A stretch of DNA of 64,000 nucleotides from Luteolibacter yonseiensis (lineage in GTDB: Bacteria > Verrucomicrobiota > Verrucomicrobiia > Verrucomicrobiales > Akkermansiaceae), in contig NZ_JAENIK010000011.1 of the NCBI RefSeq assembly GCF_016595465.1, forward strand, positions 496,001 through 560,000, in the 5' to 3' direction. The position numbers and the translations under genes were made by a program. This document shows positions 9,484 through 17,445 of the stretch, piece after piece. Each line of letters starts with the position of its first letter. Position 1 is the first letter of the stretch. The notes below the pieces were generated by a model. That model had not been told where the DNA came from. It saw only the letters and a list, made by a program, of their open reading frames with translations, and made no database searches.

Positions 9484-10293
9484 TTAGTCATTTTTTTTGG
9501 GCAAAAAGTAGTGGTTGAGAGCCTCGATGGCACCCCGCGCATGCGTGGATCGGGCGATGTAGCCACCATTGCCGACCACTTTCCGCAATATATCCGCGAC
9601 CGAATTCGCCGGGCAGGCTGTCATTCCGGCATTTGTCATGTCCAGCATTTCCAGATCGTTATGGCTGTCACCGATGGCGAACCGACGGTCCGCCGGGAGT
9701 TGGTAACGCCCGGCGACATGGGTGAGCGAGCTGCCTTTCTGGAAGTCCCGGTGACCGAAGCGCAGGTAGATGGAGTTCCGCTGCCATGAGAGATGCGGCT
9801 CGGCCGCGACGATCGGTCCGATGTGATCGACAATCCACTCCATTTCCTCCTCCGTCTTGGAAATGACACCGGCGGGATCCCCTTCGAATTCGATCCACTG
9901 GGCTCCCGTGTGTTGCTCGATCTCGTGGCGCAGATGGGCGAGGAGTTTTTCCGCGTGCTTGAAGAGGCCGTGGATTTCCTTCTCGCAGCGATTGTTCCAT
10001 TCCGCGTCCGGCAGCCATCTGCCGGATGGAGTCGGGAAATAAATCTCACGTTCACGGGCGACCACCCAGTCCGGCAGGAAGGGGAAACCGCTTTCGACGA
10101 ATCCCTCGGCCATCTGTGCCATGGAGCGGCCGGTGTTGATGCCCCAGACGATGCCTTGTTCCTCGCGGAGTTTTCGGATGGTTTGGAAAAACGCGATCGG
10201 CACCGGCGGCTGTTCCGAGGGGTGGTGCAAGGTGCCGTCGAAGTCGAAGGACAGGATGGCTGTCGGTGTGGGCGGGTGCGGAAGCGCGGTCAT
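9484..10293 (-). CDS. HAD-superfamily phosphatase (Cof/IIB type)
   Basis: This 269-residue cytosolic hydrolase has motif I FDFDGTLHHP with the nucleophilic Asp, motif II at INTGRS and motif IV at AIGDSHNDLEML, plus a mid-protein cap domain between motifs II and III as in type IIB HAD proteins (Cof, sucrose-phosphatase-like). The substrate is likely a phosphorylated sugar or cofactor but cannot be read from sequence. It ends in the same minus-strand run as the genes to 13.3 kb, leaving 3 bp to the next gene upstream. Confidence 0.85.
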   Translation of the reverse strand: MTALPHPPTPTAILSFDFDGTLHHPSEQPPVPIAFFQTIRKLREEQGIVWGINTGRSMAQMAEGFVESGFPFLPDWVVAREREIYFPTPSGRWLPDAEWNNRCEKEIHGLFKHAEKLLAHLRHEIEQHTGAQWIEFEGDPAGVISKTEEEMEWIVDHIGPIVAAEPHLSWQRNSIYLRFGHRDFQKGSSLTHVAGRYQLPADRRFAIGDSHNDLEMLDMTNAGMTACPANSVADILRKVVGNGGYIARSTHARGAIEALNHYFLPKKND

Positions 10294-10296
10294 GAA

Positions 10297-10677
10297 TCAA
10301 AGATCGATATTGGAAACCGCGTCTCCGATGAGTTCCAGAACAGAGCCGACGAGTTCCGCCGGGCCGCCCACCACATCCGTGGTGTCCAGTAGTTTGGACA
10401 AAGTGCGGCGGATTCCGAATACTCCGCATAGGAAGGTGAGGATTCCGAAAAAGGTTTCAAGGATCCGGATCTCCACCGATCCGGAGGGCCAGGAAAACCA
10501 GCAGGCTGCAAATAGGGAAATCCCCACGAGCAGCAGGATGACGCGTGGAAGCGCGGGCATGACCTGCACCCGCAACGAGAGCAGCTCCTGCTCGGTGATG
10601 AGGTGGTGGCGTTTCTTCGATGCCTTCACGCCTGCCTTGACGGCGCGTTTCTCGATGACTGACCGGGGGAGGGCCAT
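10297..10677 (-). CDS. Small two-helix membrane protein of unknown function
   Basis: I chose the ATG at 10677 (MALPRSVIEKRAV), giving 126 residues; an upstream in-frame extension overlaps the next gene and looks spurious. A basic N-terminal half (KKRHHLITEQELLSLR) precedes two hydrophobic helices (around VILLLVGISLFAACWF and FFGILTFLCGVFGI), then a short soluble tail. I do not recognise a family. It lies between the HAD gene and the toroid-protein gene with gaps of 2-3 bp, so it is co-transcribed with them. Confidence 0.7.
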   Translation of the reverse strand: MALPRSVIEKRAVKAGVKASKKRHHLITEQELLSLRVQVMPALPRVILLLVGISLFAACWFSWPSGSVEIRILETFFGILTFLCGVFGIRRTLSKLLDTTDVVGGPAELVGSVLELIGDAVSNIDL

Positions 10678-10679
10678 GG

Positions 10680-11837
10680 CTAGTTTTTCATCGCCTCCCG
10701 GCACCAGGCGAGGGCCATGAGGGAGTAGCCGGTGCCATAGGGTTGGTGGTAGTCGTAGAGCGGATAATCCCACCACGAGCCATCTTTCTCCTGGCGGTCC
10801 AGCAAGATGCCGGCCAACTGCCTGGCATAGGCGGCATGTTTTTCCTTGGGCAGCAGTTTCACGGATTCTGTGAAGTAATAGATGCCGTAGTAGTAGAAAT
10901 AGCCGGCGATGCGGAACTGTCCCTCATGCGGGACCGGCCGTTTGCGGACGTTGCCGAGGAATCCCTCGCGGGCGATGAAGCGGTCCGCCCAGGTGATCAG
11001 GACCTCATCGGTCACGGCTTTCTCCCCGAAGACCCGTAAGGCCGCGTTGCAGGCTTGGGAGCGGGCGAGAGAACCGGCGGGGCGGTTGATGTCGACACGC
11101 GGCTTCATGCGGTGGGTGAAGGAATAGACGTAGGAGAAATCCGGTGTGCGCTGTGCGTTGAGCCCGGCGATGGCATGGGTCACGAGCTTGTCGTCGAGCT
11201 TCACATTCATGACGGATCGTGCCTGATCCATCGCGAGCAACACGCTGGCGGTGGTGAAGGAGGTGGGGATGCCGGAAGGCTTCCGGGTGGTGAGATTGTC
11301 GTAAATGTCGAGGTATCCCCAGCCACCGTTGACGTCTTCGTAGCGGTTGGCGAGATCCACCTGCTCTTGGGCGAGCCGGATCCATGCGGCCTTTTTCGCG
11401 GGATCGTTTTCCCGCAGGTAGAGCCTGGAAATGGCGCGCAGTCCATAGGCATGCCCCCAGACATTGTAGGTGGTTGTCTGGTCGGCCCGGCGGAGATTGG
11501 GAAGCTCCGCGGCGGTCCAGGCAGCGGCCTTTTCGATGCAGGCCTTGACCTCCGGGCGGTTGTCATCCGCATCGATGATTCCCGCCAGGGCGAGTCCGGA
11601 AGCGCCCGCCCGGTAGGCGTGGTGCGCGCCGGGAAGCGGGGCGTAGATATTGAGCGCCTTGGTGCGGGTGGCGCTGCCCCATGAGCCGTTCTCGTTTTGG
11701 TCGGCCAGCAGGAAATCCACACCACGTTTGATGGCGGTGTTGACGGCCTCGGGAGTGGCCTCGGCGGCGGATGCGGAGCCGGGTGAGACAAGCCACAGGA
11801 TGGAGCACAGAAAAGAGACTGCGAGTTGGCGTGGCAT
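10680..11837 (-). CDS. Secreted alpha/alpha-toroid protein (squalene cyclase/prenyltransferase-like)
   Basis: The 385-residue protein has a signal peptide ending near SASAAEA. The mature part carries repeated QxxxGSW-type motifs (ADQNENGSWG, RYEDVNGGWGYLD, RQEKDGSWWDYP) of terpenoid cyclase/protein prenyltransferase toroids. The cyclase catalytic DxDD motif is not visible, so a sterol or hopene cyclase function is unlikely. Secreted toroids of this kind are common in Verrucomicrobia and Planctomycetes, and their role is mostly unknown. The adaptor gene at 11873 lies 35 bp upstream on the same strand. Confidence 0.78.
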   Translation of the reverse strand: MPRQLAVSFLCSILWLVSPGSASAAEATPEAVNTAIKRGVDFLLADQNENGSWGSATRTKALNIYAPLPGAHHAYRAGASGLALAGIIDADDNRPEVKACIEKAAAWTAAELPNLRRADQTTTYNVWGHAYGLRAISRLYLRENDPAKKAAWIRLAQEQVDLANRYEDVNGGWGYLDIYDNLTTRKPSGIPTSFTTASVLLAMDQARSVMNVKLDDKLVTHAIAGLNAQRTPDFSYVYSFTHRMKPRVDINRPAGSLARSQACNAALRVFGEKAVTDEVLITWADRFIAREGFLGNVRKRPVPHEGQFRIAGYFYYYGIYYFTESVKLLPKEKHAAYARQLAGILLDRQEKDGSWWDYPLYDYHQPYGTGYSLMALAWCREAMKN

Positions 11838-11872
11838 GGCTTCCCTTTCCTTGTTTCAGCAATCCCAATCGC

Positions 11873-13276
11873 TCACTTGTCCGGCACGATGATGACCTGG
11901 CCGGGTTCCAGACCGGAGAGGATCTCGGTATCATCCTTTGAAATTCTCCCGCGTTTGACGGCCCGGCGTTCCGTTTTTCCGTCGGCGAGTTTCACATCCA
12001 CCGTCCAACCGGTGCTGTCGTAGCGGATCGCCTTCGACGGGACCGCGATGGCGGACGCCTGCTGATAGGAAATGAGACGGATCTGTGCCACCGCCCCGGC
12101 GGGTGGTGTGAGATCGGCGGGCCAGGTCACCGCGAGATCCGCCCGATAGGTGCCGTCCAGACCCGGAGCTGTGGCGAGACGGGAGAGCGTGACAGGGATT
12201 TCAAGATCCTCGCGACCGGAAAGGGTGGCGATGCCGGCCGCATTCGGTGGAAGGGTCCGGGCTGTCGCGTCATCAAGAAACGAAACGAGCGTCAGCTTCG
12301 CGGTGGCCGGAACGAAGGTGGCGAAGGCTTTGTGCACCGGAGCCAAACCGTGAGGGATGAGCGACTTTATCAGTTCCCCGGGGGTCCAGCGGCCATTTTC
12401 GATCGGGCCGTGATAGAGCCAGCCATCGGCCGGAGCCTTGAACTCGAACAAGGCGCGGTCCGCTTCCAGATCCGCGAGGTCGAGCTTGGCGCGCTCGTTG
12501 GCGGTTTTCAGGGATTCGAGAGCGAGCCTGTTCAGTTCGATGGAACGGGGGATTTCCTCCTCGGCTTTTTTGAGGGAAATGGCGGTGTCCCGTTCGTTGT
12601 CGGCGAGGGTCTTCGCCTCGCGGGGAAGGAGGACCTCCAGCGTGCGCTTGTGGTCGAGAACCTCCATCCGCAACGCGAACTCGGCCGCGGCAACCGCGTC
12701 CTGCTGGCGGACGAGGATGATTTCCTCGGTGTCCTCCGTGATGTCGTCCGCCTTGTACATCTCGGTGAGCTGCTTGAGTTCCTCACGCTGGTTCGAGAGC
12801 ATCTGCTCGTAGCGCTTCAAGGACTGCGCGGCGCGTTCTTCGTCCGCCTTGCGGCGGATCTGGGTGAAATAGGTGTTCTCCTCCTTCGCTGTCGCCGCAT
12901 TGCGGCGGGCGGTTTCGAGTTTGTTCGGGGCGGTTTCCTTGAGCAGCTTGGATTCGAGTTCCGCCTGGGCCAGGGCGAGCGTGCCGGATTCCAGCGCGCG
13001 CTTCGCATCCACGAGCTTCTTGTCGATTTCCGCCGGGTCGAAGCTTGCCAGCGTGTCGCCCTTGGCCACCTTGGCGCCGTGCTCGGCGATGCGGATGATC
13101 TCAAAGGCCGGCCATGACTTGGAATCAAGCTTGAGCAGCACCGCATCACCACCGGGCAGGGCGGTGGCGGGGAAGGTTTTCTCAATGGAAAACGGGCGTG
13201 GCTCGATGGTGACTTCCCCGGCGTGGGCGGCGGCGATCAAGGCTGGGATGAGGTGCAGAGGGGTGAGACGTGCCAT
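11873..13276 (-). CDS. HlyD/MFP-type periplasmic adaptor with long coiled coil
   Basis: From the ATG at 13276 the protein has 467 residues and a signal peptide (LIPALIAAAHAGE). A barrel-sandwich half (KVAKGDTLASFDPAEI) leads into about 200 residues of coiled coil rich in K/E/A/L heptads, then the returning lipoyl-like half (FEFKAPADGWLYHG) and a beta-barrel C-terminus (GRISKDDTEILSGLEPGQVIIVP). This is the build of membrane-fusion proteins that connect inner-membrane pumps to outer-membrane channels. No ABC, RND or TolC gene is adjacent, so the partner is elsewhere or it acts with the neighbouring secreted toroid protein. Confidence 0.82.
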   Translation of the reverse strand: MARLTPLHLIPALIAAAHAGEVTIEPRPFSIEKTFPATALPGGDAVLLKLDSKSWPAFEIIRIAEHGAKVAKGDTLASFDPAEIDKKLVDAKRALESGTLALAQAELESKLLKETAPNKLETARRNAATAKEENTYFTQIRRKADEERAAQSLKRYEQMLSNQREELKQLTEMYKADDITEDTEEIILVRQQDAVAAAEFALRMEVLDHKRTLEVLLPREAKTLADNERDTAISLKKAEEEIPRSIELNRLALESLKTANERAKLDLADLEADRALFEFKAPADGWLYHGPIENGRWTPGELIKSLIPHGLAPVHKAFATFVPATAKLTLVSFLDDATARTLPPNAAGIATLSGREDLEIPVTLSRLATAPGLDGTYRADLAVTWPADLTPPAGAVAQIRLISYQQASAIAVPSKAIRYDSTGWTVDVKLADGKTERRAVKRGRISKDDTEILSGLEPGQVIIVPDK

Positions 13277-13312
13277 GGGTGCGACGCAATGAAGCACGTG
13301 GCGGAAGGAAGA

Positions 13313-13990
13313 TCAATCTGCCGCTTTGCCTTTTCGCGCGAGCCAGATGGGCAGGAACCGCGGCCTCTTGGCATTCGGCGAGGATGGTACCGTGAATTCG
13401 GCGACTTCGAAGCCCGAGCCTTGCAGGCGGCGTGTGAGGTTCGCGACGTGGCGGGAACCGGCGATGGCGAGCAGTCCGCCGGGCTGGAGGGCCTCGAATG
13501 CGGCGGAAACCCAACGACGCTCGTCCACCCACGTCCGGTTGCGCGGACCGGTGGGCGAGGCGTCGAGATGCACGAGCATGGCGTGGAGCAGCCCCGCGTG
13601 ACGGACCAGCGCCTGGGGGCTGCAATCGTTTTCCAATGTGATGCGGGATTCGGTGAGCAACGGGCTTTCCGGGATGAGGTTCCGGTGCCAGTCCGTGATG
13701 GAGGCGGATGGCTCGGCCACGATGAAGTTCGCACGCTTTTGCGGGAGTTCCTTCGCCACGGCGGCGATGGTGTGGCCCAGGCAGAGACCGGAAAACCAGA
13801 TCTGTGGCTGGCGTGCCGGACGGAAGGGCGCGCAGGCGAGGCGGGCGAGCTCCTCCTCCGCCGCGCGGGTGGCGGGGCCGCAGATCTGTTGGCCGTGGAC
13901 GAGCAGGGATTTCCGGCCGTCATGCTCCTGAAGAGCGAGGATGTTACCGTCCGGAAGTTCTGTTTCTGCTAGAGTGATTCTTGGTTTCAT
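13313..13990 (-). CDS. Spermidine-synthase-like / SAM-methyltransferase-fold protein
   Basis: The 225-residue protein shows a Rossmann-like order seen in spermidine-synthase relatives: IWFSGLCLGHTIAAV in place of the glycine-rich loop, NFIVAEPS for the acidic second strand, and ALQPGGLLAIAGSRH for the strand after motif III. The GGG(E/T)G and catalytic Asp motifs of true SpeE are not obvious, so aminopropyl transfer is doubtful. It is a cytosolic protein of unknown substrate upstream of the HlyD-like gene. Confidence 0.6.
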   Translation of the reverse strand: MKPRITLAETELPDGNILALQEHDGRKSLLVHGQQICGPATRAAEEELARLACAPFRPARQPQIWFSGLCLGHTIAAVAKELPQKRANFIVAEPSASITDWHRNLIPESPLLTESRITLENDCSPQALVRHAGLLHAMLVHLDASPTGPRNRTWVDERRWVSAAFEALQPGGLLAIAGSRHVANLTRRLQGSGFEVAEFTVPSSPNAKRPRFLPIWLARKGKAAD

Positions 13991-14028
13991 GGCGCTTGCG
14001 GCTTGCTTTGACGGGGACGGCTTAGTAG

Positions 14029-14331
14029 ATGAAATCCATTATGTCCACAGAACCTGTTCAAATAGCGCCTCCTGGCAGCGGGATCCCGGGTGCGGATAAA
14101 AAGCTTGTCGCCGGACTGTTGGGAATCCTGCTCGGTGGATTGGGAGTTCACAAATTCTATCTGGGCTATACGAAGGAAGGCCTGATCATGCTTCTCGGCA
14201 CCCTCTGCACGTGTGGTATCGCCGGAATCGTCATCGGGCCGATCGGCCTGATCGAAGGCATCCTTTATCTCGCCAAAAGTGACGAAGAATTTCTAACCAC
14301 CTATGTGAACAATAAAAGAGGATGGTTCTGA
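14029..14331 (+). CDS. TM2-domain membrane protein
   Basis: The 100-residue protein has a short polar N-terminus, then the TM2 domain: KKLVAGLLGILLGGLGVHKFYLG (first helix with the conserved G-x-H-x-F-Y-L-G turn) and a second helix pair through GIAGIVIGPIGLIEGILYL. TM2 proteins sit in the inner membrane and their function is poorly defined. A second possible ATG lies four codons in. It is a single-gene transcript closed by a strong terminator. Confidence 0.88.
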   Translation: MKSIMSTEPVQIAPPGSGIPGADKKLVAGLLGILLGGLGVHKFYLGYTKEGLIMLLGTLCTCGIAGIVIGPIGLIEGILYLAKSDEEFLTTYVNNKRGWF

Positions 14332-14361
14332 CCGATTGGATCCGTCCCGTTTCAAACAGAA

Positions 14362-14391
14362 AACCCCGGCCTGGCAGGCCGGGGTTTTTTT
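14362..14391. terminator. Strong terminator between the TM2 gene and the HU gene
   Basis: AACCCCGGCC and GGCCGGGGTT form a 10-bp stem around TGGCA, followed by seven T residues on the plus strand. It ends the TM2 transcript and may also act on the convergent HU gene, for which only a short A run is present on the other side. Confidence 0.92.
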
Positions 14392-14434
14392 GGATTTTTT
14401 TATGATCTGTAGGAGGTGGGGGGCCTCCTGGAAA

Positions 14435-14710
14435 TCACAGGCTGCTCTTGAAAACGGAAGATGGCTTGAAGCCGACCGACTGCGATGCGGCGATCTTCAT
14501 GGCTTCACCGGTTTTCGGGTTGCGGCCTTGGCGTGCGGCACGTTTTTTCACTTCAAAAGTGCCGAATCCAATGATTTGGACTTTCTGATCCTTCTTCACG
14601 CCTTTGGCGATCGAGGAGAGAACGGCTTCGAGTGCTTCGTCGGCGGCGCGCTTCGTGGCGTCTTTTCCGAGGGCGATTTGGATGGCATCAATCAATTCAG
14701 CTTTATTCAT
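14435..14710 (-). CDS. HU-family nucleoid DNA-binding protein
   Basis: From the ATG at 14710 the protein is 91 residues, the standard HU length, starting MNKAELIDAI. It has the dimer helices, GFGTFEVKKRAARQGRNPKTG (the beta-arm with the family signature) and AASQSVGFKPSS. HU bends and compacts DNA. The frame continues upstream to 15007, but that extension has no HU similarity and was not used. Confidence 0.95.
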   Translation of the reverse strand: MNKAELIDAIQIALGKDATKRAADEALEAVLSSIAKGVKKDQKVQIIGFGTFEVKKRAARQGRNPKTGEAMKIAASQSVGFKPSSVFKSSL

Positions 14711-15151
14711 GGCAGCGACGTTTCTGAGAATGCTCCCGTGGGTTGGCAAGAGAAAATCGGCTGAAAATAAAGGGTCTTTGACGATTGGAGGCTTGACTCC
14801 TCGCCAGGCGTGAAAGGGGGGAGCAAGCGATCCCGAATGTTTTTTCCGGGGAATGTTGTTAGAATGGTCGGATTTCGCACGTATGGGAAAGGTTCGGCGG
14901 TGGGGCCGACCGGGATCGGCGGGGAGTTGGAAAAGTCCGGGTGGGGGGTGTGGAAAAGGTGTTTGATTCCTATGTATTTTCAAACGGTCTGGAACGGCGT
15001 GCCGCAAGGCTTTGGGAAAGGAATTTAGAGGCCTAACTTGCTGATTTATCAGTTATTTCTCCGAGCTTGTGAAATTTTTCACAAATAGAACTTGCGAAAG
15101 TTGGTGGCGATCCAGTAAAGACCCCGCGCCTGCTGTCAGCGGGTTTCCTGC
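14711..15151. other. Intergenic region between divergent HU and atp genes
   Basis: These 441 bp lie between the divergent starts of the HU gene and atpB. They hold a perfect CRP-type palindrome (15067-15084), annotated separately. I see no convincing gene; an atpI gene, which often precedes atpB, is not present. Confidence 0.6.
15067..15084. promoter_or_regulatory. CRP/FNR-family palindrome upstream of atpB
   Basis: TTGTGAAATTTTTCACAA is a perfect inverted repeat and contains TGTGA-N6-TCACA, the established CRP consensus. Its right edge is 67 bp before the atpB start. The regulator that would use it is not in the window, apart from a cNMP-like domain fused to an aspartase at 30.5 kb, which lacks a DNA-binding domain. 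Confidence 0.55.
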
Positions 15152-16045
15152 ATGCGTTTACTCCTTTCTACATCCCTCGTTTGGATCTCCGCGATGATCT
15201 CCGCATCCGCGGCAGCGGAGGTTCACGATCATCTTCCGGCATACGCCGAAGAGATTCTCAAAATCGGGCCATTCGTCGTGACCAACTCGATGCTGATGGT
15301 CTGGATCGTCGCCGCGTTCATCATCGTCATCGCGCAGCTGGCGACGAAGAAGATGAATTCCATCCCAAGCGGCCTGCAAAACGTCGTCGAGTGGTTGGTG
15401 GAAAGCCTCTATGACTTCCTCGGCACGATCCTTGGAAAAGATCTGACCAAGCGCACCTTCTGGTTCTTCGGGACCATCTTCATCCTCATCCTGTTCACGA
15501 ACTGGTTCGGTCTCATCCCCGGTGTCGGCACCGTGGGCTGGCTTTTGGAAGGCGAGGGCGTGGATCATCACGATGTGTTCCGCCCGTTCCTGCGCGGTGG
15601 CAACGCCGACATGAACATGACCGCCGCCATGGCATTCACTTTCGCCGCCCTGTGGTTCTACTGGGCCATCACTGAAAACGGCCTCAAGGGATTCCTCGCC
15701 CACATTTTCGCGCCGAAAGGCAAGTTCGGCGGAATCATGGCGGTGATGATGCTGGTGGTCTTCGGATTTGTCGGACTTCTGGAAATCATCTCCATCCTTT
15801 TCCGCCCGGTCGCTCTTTCCTTCCGTCTCTACGGCAACATCTTCGCCGGTGAGAATATCCTGGAAAACATGATGCTGATGGGTGGCAAGTGGCTCGCCTG
15901 GCTGCCTCCGCTTCCATTCTATTTCCTCGAGCTCCTCGTCGGCCTGATCCAGGCGCTGGTCTTCATGCTCCTCACCGCGGTGTTCCTCAAGCTGATCTGC
16001 GATCACGGCGACCACCACGACGAAGAAGAAGGCCACTCCCACTGA
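15152..16045 (+). CDS. atpB: F1Fo ATP synthase subunit a
   Basis: This 297-residue polytopic membrane protein is the stator side of the proton path. An N-terminal signal-like segment is followed by five or more helices. SFRLYGNIFAGENIL carries the essential Arg that faces the c-ring (R210 in E. coli), and the final helices contain LVGLIQALVFMLLTAVFL. A His-rich C-terminus (DHGDHHDEEEGHSH) is unusual. It is the first gene of the atp operon atpBEFHAG-x-DC. Confidence 0.96.
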   Translation: MRLLLSTSLVWISAMISASAAAEVHDHLPAYAEEILKIGPFVVTNSMLMVWIVAAFIIVIAQLATKKMNSIPSGLQNVVEWLVESLYDFLGTILGKDLTKRTFWFFGTIFILILFTNWFGLIPGVGTVGWLLEGEGVDHHDVFRPFLRGGNADMNMTAAMAFTFAALWFYWAITENGLKGFLAHIFAPKGKFGGIMAVMMLVVFGFVGLLEIISILFRPVALSFRLYGNIFAGENILENMMLMGGKWLAWLPPLPFYFLELLVGLIQALVFMLLTAVFLKLICDHGDHHDEEEGHSH

Positions 16046-16123
16046 TTTCAAAACGATTTCCCGTCTTCGACCATGGAACAAACCGTGGGAAGCGGTTAAA
16101 CCAACACCAAAAATACTGATACC

Positions 16124-16336
16124 ATGATCACTCCTATCCTCGCCGAACTGACCGGTAACCTGCACGTCGCTCTCGCCGCCGTTGGCGCCGCCGTCGGCAT
16201 CGGCCTCCTCGGTTCCAAGGCTGCTGAAGCCACCGGCCGCAACCCAGGTGCGGCAGGTAACATCCTTACCCTCTCCATCATTCTTGCAGCGCTCATCGAA
16301 GGTATCGTGTTCTTCGCGATCTTCCTTGCCAGGTAA
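16124..16336 (+). CDS. atpE: F1Fo ATP synthase subunit c
   Basis: The 70-residue hairpin has two helices joined by the polar loop GRNPGAAG. The ion-binding Glu lies in helix 2 (AALIEGIVFF, about residue 60). The residues after it are Gly-Ile rather than the Ser/Thr found in Na+-dependent c-rings, so proton coupling is inferred. It follows atpB by 78 bp. Confidence 0.95.
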   Translation: MITPILAELTGNLHVALAAVGAAVGIGLLGSKAAEATGRNPGAAGNILTLSIILAALIEGIVFFAIFLAR

Positions 16337-16423
16337 TCCCGCTTCCGCCCGGGCCGGTTTCGCCGGTCCGGGCACCTCCTTTCCGACTTCATCTGACTTT
16401 TTCTCTCAAACGACTCACTCCCG

Positions 16424-16984
16424 ATGCTTACGACTTTCGACATTCTAGCCGTTGCCACCGCCCACGCTGATTCCGAAGGGCCGTTGGGGGAGATCACACG
16501 CACTTTCCACATCACCTGGCCGCTGCTCATCTCGCAGTGTGTGAGTTTCCTGATCGTCGCATTCCTTCTCAAGAAATTCGCCTTCGGTCCTGTCCAGGCG
16601 ATGCTTGAAGAGCGCCGCGCCCGCATCGCCTCCGGCGAGGAGAAGCTCAAGGTCATCGAACGCCAGCTGGCCGAGTCCGTGCAAACGACCGCCGCCGCCA
16701 TCGCCAAGGCAAACGACGAAGCCGTCCGCATGGTTGAGGAAGCCAAGGCCGGTGCCGCCACATTCTCCGAGCAAAAGGCCCAGGAGGCCATTTCTTCCGC
16801 ACAGAACATTCTCGCGAAAGCCGAGGCTGCCGCCAAAGCGGACCGCGACCGCCTGATCGCCGAACTGAAAAGCGAATTCGGCCGCATGGTCGCCCTCACC
16901 ACCTCGCAGGTCACTGGAAAGGTCCTCACGGACGAAGACCAGAAGCGCATCAATGAAGACGCGCTCGCCAAGGTGGAAGGCTGA
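16424..16984 (+). CDS. atpF: F1Fo ATP synthase subunit b
   Basis: In this 186-residue protein, one membrane helix (about residues 26-48, SQCVSFLIVAFLLKKFAF) is followed by a long charged coiled coil (MLEERRARIASGEEKL onward, Ala/Lys/Glu rich) that forms the peripheral stalk. A polar stretch of about 25 residues precedes the membrane helix, longer than in E. coli. The order between atpE and atpH is standard. Confidence 0.95.
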   Translation: MLTTFDILAVATAHADSEGPLGEITRTFHITWPLLISQCVSFLIVAFLLKKFAFGPVQAMLEERRARIASGEEKLKVIERQLAESVQTTAAAIAKANDEAVRMVEEAKAGAATFSEQKAQEAISSAQNILAKAEAAAKADRDRLIAELKSEFGRMVALTTSQVTGKVLTDEDQKRINEDALAKVEG

Positions 16985-17004
16985 TTTCCAATTTCCCGCG
17001 ACTT

Positions 17005-17397
17005 ATGAAGATTTCCAAAACCGCCGCCGCAGCCGCCCGCCGTTTGTTCGGCCTTTGTCAAACAGATGGCCGCCTTGACGAGGCGAAACTGCGCCAGGTC
17101 ATCGAGCGTTTGGTGGAATCCAAGGTCCGCGACTACCGCTCCATCCTCGCCGCGCTCCATCGCCTGACCCGCATCGACCTCGAGCGCCGCAAGGTGACCA
17201 TCGAGAGCGCGGTCGCCCTGGACGAAGCCTCCCGCCAGCGTGTGGTTGCCGGTCTCGTTGAGAAATACGGCAACGATCTCGAAGTCCAGTATCAAGTCAC
17301 GCCGGCCTTGCTCGGCGGCCTGCGCATCCGCGTGGGTGACGATGTCTTCGACGGTTCCGTCCAAGGCCGTATCGACCGCTTCGCAGCAGCATTCTAA
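17005..17397 (+). CDS. atpH: F1Fo ATP synthase subunit delta (short form)
   Basis: At 130 residues the protein is clearly shorter than the usual 175-185. The C-terminal beta region LLGGLRIRVGDDVFDGSVQGRI is conserved, as is the helix that binds subunit b. The missing part falls in the N-terminal helical domain that contacts the top of alpha. Position between atpF and atpA supports the call. Confidence 0.9.
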   Translation: MKISKTAAAAARRLFGLCQTDGRLDEAKLRQVIERLVESKVRDYRSILAALHRLTRIDLERRKVTIESAVALDEASRQRVVAGLVEKYGNDLEVQYQVTPALLGGLRIRVGDDVFDGSVQGRIDRFAAAF

Positions 17398-17445
17398 TTT
17401 CTTTCCCGCCGAAACTTTTTTTAATCCGATCACTGAAACCTTGCC

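Noticed and set aside
15158..16375. 405-codon minus-strand frame opposite atpB and atpE
   Set aside because: It is antisense to the ATP synthase genes and dominated by acidic shadow sequence.
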